Shown here piece by piece: positions 56,621 through 64,000 of a stretch of 64,000 nucleotides of DNA (positions are counted from its first letter, which is position 1; every line of letters begins with the position of its first letter). Source of the stretch: Triticum aestivum (Eukaryota > Streptophyta > Magnoliopsida > Poales > Poaceae). The notes under the pieces were generated by a model. The model searched no databases, was not told the origin of the DNA, and was given only the letters and a program-made list of their open reading frames with translations. The translations under genes were made by a program, and so were the position numbers. The DNA lies in the NCBI RefSeq assembly GCF_018294505.1, contig NC_057796.1, positions 273,999,079-274,063,078 of the forward strand. The letters run 5' to 3'.

Positions 56621-57012
56621 GCCCTCCTCCACTTATTCCTGCACCCATCCTCTTCTTCTTCCTCCCACAAACACGAATATCTAGCTCAAGCACGAGTTCT
56701 AGCTCACTTTGCTGTGATTTTCGATCTCCTTGCTCAAAGCACCTCTCACAAAACTGCTTGGGGAGATTGTTCTGTGGTATGTGACTCCTCCATTGGTTTT
56801 ATTAGTTTTTTCTCTAGTGCTTTAGTCTTTGCAAATTTTTGCTGCCTAGGTGAGCATGTTCTTGAGCTTGCATGTCAAATTTATATTGTTCCAAGTAGTT
56901 CTAATGCATGATTTATCCTCTAGGCACTTGTAGGAGTAACTGCTATCATTTTTGTTGAGTTGGTTCACTTTTGTTTGAAGTGACTAAAAATTTCAGAATA
57001 TTTCAGAAAATA

Positions 57013-57981
57013 ATGAAGAGACTTTTGAGGGGCTCATCGAGACGAAGCTCAAAGGAAAAGCAAAATGAAGAAGCACAGAGGCCCAAATATAATTTGCCTC
57101 GTACCACGGAGGTCGGGCCGTGTGAATGGCCTTCCGATGACTTCTTGAGACAAGCCGGGATTTACGAGGATTTCTATTCATTGGTTGAGAATGCTGGCCT
57201 CACCGACTTCCTCCGCGACCAACGTCATCAGTATCTCTTACTCACTAATGCTTTCGTGCAAAACTTCTACTATTTTCCTAAGGAATCACCTCCTTCAGTA
57301 GAGTTTCATTTATATGACGTTGTTAAGAAGATGCCATTAGCTCAATTTTGCAAGGTTTGCAAAATACCCTTTGAGGGTACCTTAGATGAACCACACCGTA
57401 AAGATGTGGAAGAATTTATTGACACCATCACTGTGGGAGAAACCAGGAAGGTTTCTGATGCAAGAATCACTAGCATACATTTTCCTGTCTTACGCTACTT
57501 TGCCATATTTGCTAGTCGTTGCTTAATTGGTCGCGGAAACTGTGGAAACCTTAGTGTTCCTGACATTATTATTTTGTTCCATGGTTTATACCACGATAAT
57601 ACTGTTAGTATGGGCGGAATTATTGCTAAACGGTTAAGTCCGAACCGTACTAAGGGCCCCATCTTTGGAGGTATTTATGCTTCACGCCTCGCTGCACATT
57701 TTAACATACCTATTAGGCTTTATGAGAAAGAAGAAAAATTGATGCCTAGTGCTTATTTAGATTATAAGAGTATGTTAGCGCATGATTTTATTGTTAAGGG
57801 CAGAGAAGGGGAGCTTAAATATAAATTGTTCTTTAATAAACATCACCGTGAAACTATTACCTTGCCTGCTCCTTCCTTGTTTAATATTGAAGGACCATAT
57901 CTCGTTACGTGGGCGGCCGTTCAAGCCTACTGGAATCCTGCACCAGCCCCGGAACCGGAACCACAATATGAGCCTCTGTGA
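57013..57981 (+). pseudogene. ORF2, copy 4
   Basis: MKRLLRGSSRRSSKEKQN... open to TGA 57979-57981, where CCTCTGTGATAG replaces CCTCCTCGACAG. The core is intact and the P/Y/Q tail is lost and shortened. Confidence 0.75.
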
Positions 57982-58122
57982 TAGTCTGTTTATTCTTGGG
58001 ATCCGGAGATGGCTGTTGGCTAGTGGTAGTCAGAGTCCTCTTCATCGCAGTACGACCCCAGCTACACCTACGGATATCCGCCAGGCCATCCCTGGCAATG
58101 AACCAACTTAGGCCAAAAGCCT

Positions 58123-58134
58123 AAGCTTGGGGGA
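58123..58134 (+). other. Second PPT-like motif at a deletion edge, copy 4
   Basis: AAGCTTGGGGGA followed at once by ATTCCAGCTTAGTCC, which in unit 1 lies 396 bp further on. Confidence 0.75.
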
Positions 58135-59718
58135 ATTCCAGCTTAGTCCAATGCACGTGCACTCCTATTATTATTCACATCGTTCGGTCGTTCAAGTGAA
58201 GGGCAATTATGATGATATATGATGGATTGACTGAGACGAGAAAAGCTGGTATGAACTCGACCTCTCTTGTTTTTGTAAATATGATGAGTTCATCGTTCTT
58301 GATTCAGCTTATTATGAATAAACATGTTTGCAATGACAATTAGAGATCATAGTTGCTCGTGCCATGCTTGATTAGCTATGAGTTATAATGGTTTACCTTG
58401 CGTGCCAACATGCTATTAAAATGGTTGTGATGTGGTATGATGGGGTGGTATCCTCCTTTGAATGATTTAAGTGACTTGACTTGGCACATTTTCACACATG
58501 TAGTTGAAACAAATCAACATAGCCTTCACAATATTTGTGTTCATGGTGGATTATATCCTACTCATGCTTGCATCCAATGTTTATTAATTTTAATGCATGT
58601 TCATGACTGTTGTCGCTCTCTAGTTGGTCGCTTCCCAATCGTTTGCTAGCCTTCACTTGTACTAAGCGGGAATACTACTTGTGCATCCAATCCCTTAAAC
58701 CCCAAAGTTATTCCATATGAGTCCACTATACCTTCCTATATGCGGTATCTACCTGCCGTTCCAAGTAAATTTGTATGTGCCAAACTCTAAACCTTCAAAT
58801 AAACATTCTATTTTGTATGCTCGAATAGCTCATGTATCAACTAGGGCTGCCCTTATCTTCCATGTTAGGCGGGTTATTCTCAAGAGGAGTGGACTCCTCT
58901 CCTCATTCACGAGAAAATGGCTGGTCTCCGGGATGCCCAGTCCCATGCTTTATGCAAACTAAATCAAATTAATTGCAAACAAAACTCCCCCTGGGACTGT
59001 TGCTAGTTGGAGACACTCGTTGTTTCGAGCAAGTCATGGATTGATGCTTGTTGGTGGAGGGGGAGTATAAACTTTACCATTCTGTTTGGGAACCGCCTAT
59101 AATGTGTGTAGCATGGAAGATATCGCCATCTCTTAGTTGTTATGTTGACAATGAAAGCATGCCAATCAAAATATTATTCATCTCTATTTCAAAACCGAGC
59201 TCTGGCACCTCTACAAATCCCTGCTTCCCTCTGCGAAGGGCCTATCTATTTACTTTTATGTTGAGTCATCACCCTCTTATTAAAAGCACTAGCTGGAGAG
59301 CACAGCTGTCATTTGCATTCATTACTGTTAATTTATATTGGGTACGACTATGATTGGATCTCTTTTACCATGAATTACAATGTCTAGTTAGTCCTTGATC
59401 TTTAAAGGTGCTCTGCATTTATGTTTTGCGGTCTCAGAAAGGGCTAGCGAGATACCATCTTGTTATATCATATTATGATTGTTTTGAGGAAGTGTTGTCA
59501 TCCAAGATTTATTATTATCGCTCGTTAGTTGATTATGCTATTGATATGAGTAAACATGAGACCTAGGAGTTATTGAAAATGTGGTTAGTTATAATCTTTG
59601 CTGAAAACTTGAATGCTGGCTTTACATATTTACAACAACAAGAGCAAACAGAGTTTGTAAATGTTTTTCTTTCTCTTTCAGTTTATCAACTGAATTGCTT
59701 GAGGACAAGCAAGGGTTT
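58135..59718 (+). other. Non-coding internal 3' region, copy 4
   Basis: Collinear with 38019-39605; no gene. Confidence 0.65.
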
Positions 59719-59732
59719 AACCTTGGGGGAGT
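59719..59732 (+). other. Terminal polypurine tract, copy 4
   Basis: AACCTTGGGGGAGT before LTR4. Confidence 0.8.
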
Positions 59733-60542
59733 TGATGCGTCTCCGTCGTATCTACTTTTCCAAACACTTTTGCCCTTGTTTTGGACTCTAACTTGCATGA
59801 TTTGAATGGAACTAACCCGGACTGACGCTGTTTTCAGCAGAATTGCCATAGTGTTATTTATGTGCAGAAAAAAAAGTTCTCGGAATGACCTGAAACTTCA
59901 CGGAACATCTTTTCGGAAATAATAAAAAATCGTTGCAAAAGATGAAGGCCAGGGGGCCCACCACCTGTCCACGAGGGTGGGAGGCGCCCCCCTACCTCGT
60001 GGGCCCCCTGAGGCTCCTCCGACGCCAACTCCAACTCTATATATTTGCTTTCGGGGAGGAAAAAATCAAGGAAAAGAAATAATCACATTTTGCGATACGG
60101 AGCCGCCGCCAAGCCCTAAAACCTCTCAGGAGGGCTGATCTGGAGTCCGTTCGGGGCTCCGGAGAGGGGGATTCGTCGCCGTCATCATCATCAACCATCC
60201 TCCATCACCAATTTCATGATGCTCACCGCCGTCGTGAGTAATTCCATCGTAGGCTTGCTGGACGGTGATGGGTTGGATGAGATCTATCATGTAATCGAGT
60301 TAGTTTTGTTAGGGTTTGATCCCTAGTATCCACTATGTTCTGAGATTGATGTTGCTATGACTTTGCTATGCTTAATGCTTGTCACTAGGGCCCGAGTGCC
60401 ATGATTTCAGATCTGAACCTATTATGTTTTCATGAATATATGTGTGTTCTTGATCCTATCTTGCAAGTCTATAGTCACCTACTATGTGTTATGATCCGGC
60501 AACCCCGAAGTGACAATAATCGGGACCACTCCCGGTGATGAC
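59733..60542 (+). repeat. LTR4, truncated by insertion
   Basis: TGATGCGTCTCCGTCGTATC to CCCGGTGATGAC. ATGAC (60538-60542) is the likely target duplication of the next LTR element. Confidence 0.9.
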
Positions 60543-61761
60543 TGCTACCTCTTGAGCACCGCGTTGGATTTCCCCGAAGAGGAGAGGATGATGCAGAAAA
60601 GTAGCGTAAGTATTTCCCTCAGTTTTTGAGAACCAAGGTATCAATCCAGTAGGAGGTCACGCAAAAGTCCCTCGTACCTACACAAAACAAATAGCTCAAC
60701 GCAACCAACGCGATTAGGGGTTGTCAATCCCTTCACGGTCACTTACGGGAGTGAGATCTGATAGAGATGATAGATAATATTTTTGGTATAAAGATGCAAA
60801 GTAAAATAAAAGGCAAAGTAGAAAACAAAGCAATAATAAAGTGATTGGAGATTGATATGATGAGAATAGACCCGGGGGCCATAGGTTTCACTAGTGGCTT
60901 CTCTCAAGAGCATAAGTATTTCTACGGTGGGTGAACAAATTACTGTTGAGCAATTGACAGAATTGAGCATAGTTATGAGAATATCTAGGTATGATCATGT
61001 ATATAGGCATCACGTCCGAGACAAGTAGACCGACTCCTGCCTGCATCTACTACTATTACTCCACTCATCGACCGCTATCCAGCATGCATCTAGAGTATTA
61101 AGTTAATGAAAACAGAGTAAGCCTTAAGCAAGATGACATGATGTAGAGGAATAAATTCATGCAATATGATAAATACCCCATCTTGTTATCCTCGATGGCA
61201 ACAATACAATACGTGCCTTGCTGCCCCTTCTGTCACTGGGAAAGGACACCGCAGGATTGAACCCAAATTTAAGCACTTCTCCCATTGCAAGAAAAACCAA
61301 TCTAGTAGGCCAAACCAAACCGATAATTCGAAGAGACTTGCGAAGATAACCAATCATACATAAAAGAATTCACAGAAGATTCAAATATTGTTCATAGATA
61401 AACTTGATCATAAACCCACAATTCATCGATCTCAACAAACACACCGCAAAAAGAAGATTACATCGAATAGATCTCCACGAGAGAGGGGGAGAACATTGTA
61501 TTGAGATCCAAAAAGAGAGAAGAAGCCATCTAGCTACTAACTATGGACCCGAAGGTCTGAGGTAAACTACTCACACTTCATCGGAGGGGCTATGGTGATG
61601 ATGTAGAAGCCCTCCGTGGTGGATTCCACTTTCGGCGGAGCTCCGGAACAGGCCCCAAGATGGGATCTCGTGGGTACAGAAGGTTGCAGCGGTGGAATTA
61701 GGTTTTTGGCTCCGTATCTGATTGTTTGGGGGTACGTAGGTATATATAGGAGGAAGGAGTT
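60543..61761. mobile_element. LTR (TGCTACC...) truncated at its right
   Basis: Starts TGCTACCTCTTGAGCACCGC and includes TTTCCCTCAGTTTTTGAGAA and GTGGGTGAACAAATTACTGT. It shares its last ~315 bp with 8895 onward, then stops after TATATATAGGAGGAAGGA. Minus-strand orientation by the TATA box and palindrome seen in the sister copy. No coding. Confidence 0.83.
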
Positions 61762-64000
61762 CCTTCGCATACCTGCTTCACGTAGGAAAAGCCTTACCTG
61801 CCACAATCTCCTCGGCCGCCTGAATTTCCTGGAGGGCGCTTTGGGCTTCGGCTCGGGCATCTTGTGCGCTCTGGCGGGCCTTCTCCAGTTCGGAATCTTG
61901 CGTCTTCGAATAAACCTCCAAAGATTCACACTTTGTGACGACATCCTGGGGTTCTTGCTGGACCTTGCCGACCCGCGCCCCGTACTCCTCGCGCGCGGTG
62001 CGTTCCTTGGCCGCTTTATCTTCGGCCTTGGCTAACGCCTTCTTGAGAGCTGCCACCTCGGTCGTGGCCCCTAATAAAGTTCGCGACAGTTTAGTCAGCA
62101 TGAACCTTTCCTCCTTTGTAAATATATATATGCAGGTTTCTGCATACATTGGTTGTCCTCCAACTGCTTCCTCATGAGGCCGAGCTCTCCCTCGGCCCGC
62201 TCCAGGCTCCGCTTCAGGCCGGAGACCTCCGTAGAATGAGCGGCAGTAGCCCGCAGAGACGCCTGCTTATTCACATAGACACCTTCTGTTAGACTCCTGC
62301 GAATGTTACTTCGATCCTCTGTTCGGCTTTTTCTTTCCGAACACTGAACAGAGCATCAGGGGCTACTGTCTACACTGTGATATTTTTCTACAATCATTAC
62401 CTCAAAGCCTGTTAAAAGGCTAGTGCAGGCCTCGGTCAGCCCGCTTTTGGCGGACTGAATCTTTTTTATCACCGCACCCATAAGGACACGGTGCTCATCC
62501 GCAATGGAGGTGCCTTGCAGCACTCCCAGCAGATTATCTGGTGCCTCTGGTTGGACAGAGGTCACCGGCGGAACAGGCACACCTCCTCCTTTCGGGGACG
62601 GCCGTTCGTTGGACTCCAGAGCCATATAGGTCTCCGGAAGGGTATCCGGATGAGGGCCAAATGAAATCCGTCCCCCATCACCAGTTCCCATGGGGGCTTC
62701 TTTCCCCATGCGTCCGGCTGCCGAGGGGTCATCTTGGGGCGCCGCCTTGACGATCTCCGGAACCTCCCCCTGGTCGGAGGGTGCTTTGGGACACCAACTC
62801 GTCATCACCCTTGGGCGAGATAGAGTGCGCGGGCGGCAGAGACATACTAGCCATCTCCTTTGAGTCCAGAAAATCCTCTGTAGAGGATCCCAGGGAGCCA
62901 TCGCGGGCCAGACTGAAATGGCATAATTTGAACATGTTAGTATCATAAAGGAAACAAACCAGGATACTTATAAGACTTTTTTTACTTACGAGGTGGCCCG
63001 AGGCTTAGCCCGAGGTGTTCGCTCCGGGCTGCTATTAGCATCCCATGCGGAGTTATCCGCAAAGGAACCCTTCCCCCTCTTGGGCGGCTCCGCCTCCAAA
63101 TTCGCGGAGGCCTCCCTTTTCTTCCTTCCCCCGCAAGGGGGGAGTCGCTTTCTTCCTTGTCGCCATCTTTGGCGGCTGAGTGGTCTGTCTCATCGTCAGA
63201 CGAGATGACCAAAGCGCCCTTCGGCGAAGACCACTCCTGGTCCCCTTGGCCGTAGTCTTGGCCTTCTTCTCCGGCACGTCATAAGGTGTCGGAAACAGCA
63301 TCTCTGTCAGGAGCGGAGTTTCCTCGTCTTCGGGTAGCTCGCTAAATCGAATTGGCCTGACCTAAAAAAGAAATTGATGAGAAGGCTTAGTATCCTTCCT
63401 CAAAATATGTCCTTAAACACTATACCTTGAAAGCTTACCGAATTGGCCTGACGCTTTAAGCTGAGCCCGCGATCTTTGGTCGTAGGTGATGGTGTCTCGC
63501 TGGTCTTGAAGAGCACTTTCCAGATATCTTCGTGTGTCGTGCCGAAAAGCCTTAGCAACGTTTGGTGTTTGGCCGGATCGAACTCCCACAAATAGCAGGT
63601 CCGGCGCTGGCACGGAAGGATCCGGCGTATAAGCATGACCTGGATCACATCGACGAGCTTTACCTTCTTGGTTATCATGTTCTGGAGGCACGTCTAGAGC
63701 CCAGTTATCTCGTCCAAAAATCCCCAGGTCTGGCCCTTCTCTTGCCAGGAGGTAAGCCGCATCGGGACTCCAGATCGGAATTCGGGGGCCTCTGCCCAGT
63801 TGGTGTCACGCGGCTCGGTGATGTATAACCACCCCGATTGCCACCCCTTCACCATTTCCACAGAGGAGCCTTCGAGCCAGGTGACATTAGGCATCTTGCC
63901 CACCATGGCGCCTCCGCACTCGGCTTGTTGGCCGCGCACCACCTTCGGCTTCACATTGAAGGTCTTCAGCCATAAGCCGAAGTGGGGCGGGATGCGGAGA
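61762..64000 (-). pseudogene. Gypsy-type transposon ORF (Transposase_28-like), minus strand, partial
   Basis: Minus-strand exon-like blocks: 63954-63694 and 63691-63413 (VVRGQQAECGGAMVGKMPNV, WQSGWLYITEPRD, LIRRILPCQRR, YLWEFDPAKHQTL), about 63357-62982 (charged, KKKA-rich), 62946-62356 and 62149-61778 (coiled coil with EEYGARVGKVQQE and SELEKARQSAQ). Splice-like sites are visible, e.g. GTGGCAG|GTAAGG near 61800. The N-terminal side leaves the window at 64000. This is the putative gypsy-type transposon protein found in many wheat elements; catalytic function unknown. The left edge is a break against the LTR at 61761. Confidence 0.65.

Larger units (their letters stand above)
54676..60542 (+). 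mobile_element. Fourth Athila-lineage gypsy copy, both ends lost
   Basis: Starts mid-internal region (equivalent to about 34122) at the Tat insertion and ends inside its 3' LTR at another LTR insertion. More diverged from the array units than they are from each other, so a separate older insertion. It has a 396-bp internal deletion at 58134/58135. Confidence 0.88.

Noticed and set aside
1..64000. tRNA, rRNA or snRNA genes
   Set aside because: No cloverleaf-like or rRNA segment recognised; the tRNA-like matches are only short primer-binding sites of LTR elements.

Overview
This is a plant nuclear window from a large, repeat-dominated grass genome, most likely Triticeae (wheat, Aegilops or barley type). 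Evidence: nested LTR retrotransposons with 5-bp target duplications, a CACTA transposon with TTTGCCGTC-type subterminal repeats, Stowaway MITEs (CTCCCTCC...GGAGGGAG with TA duplications), and intron-containing genes with TATA boxes. There is no bacterial, phage or CRISPR content. Family names are recalled by resemblance and held loosely; structures (LTR ends, duplications, motifs, stops) were read from the sequence.

Layout. (1) 1-8894: most of a CACTA element whose 5' end lies outside the window. It carries two apparently intact spliced genes, TNP2 transposase (908-4570) and a TNPA-like protein (4708-7171), then a ~30-bp minisatellite, subterminal repeats and the terminal CACTACAGGAAACA. It sits in an LTR remnant (8895-9553). 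(2) 9734-13702: the 3' part of a minus-strand LTR element with a broken long ORF, interrupted at that ORF's ATG by a minus-strand Athila-lineage gypsy element (13703-20121). That element is itself interrupted by a Fatima-like gypsy element (20122-22513), truncated through filler DNA. (3) 22573-31381: an ~8.8-kb low-copy island with MITEs, microsatellites, a 3'-5' exonuclease-like gene killed by one in-frame stop, a 5'-truncated LINE inside a Stowaway-like MITE, a gene with a good promoter, 25-residue repeats and two offsetting frameshifts, and a hAT-like element holding nested Stowaways. (4) 31382-49266: a tandem LTR-internal-LTR-internal-LTR gypsy array bounded by the same 5-bp duplication (AGGGG), so one integration that later expanded. 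(5) 49275-54675: a truncated Fatima-like element fused to a truncated minus-strand Tat-type gypsy element. (6) 54676-60542: a fourth Athila-lineage copy, cut at its left by the Tat element and at its right by another LTR element (60543-61761). (7) 61762-64000: minus-strand exons of a gypsy-type (Transposase_28-like) ORF running off the window.

How the parts work together. The CACTA genes form a two-protein DNA transposition system: TNP2 cuts and joins, while TNPA-like proteins in related elements bind the subterminal repeats. The Athila-lineage copies encode only gag, an aspartic protease and a 3' ORF of unknown function. None shows reverse transcriptase or integrase, so they look non-autonomous. 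Two sequence modules recur in them: a second polypurine-tract-like 14-mer about 2 kb before the 3' LTR, and a GC-rich palindrome found both upstream of the LTR TATA region and again upstream of the 3' ORF.
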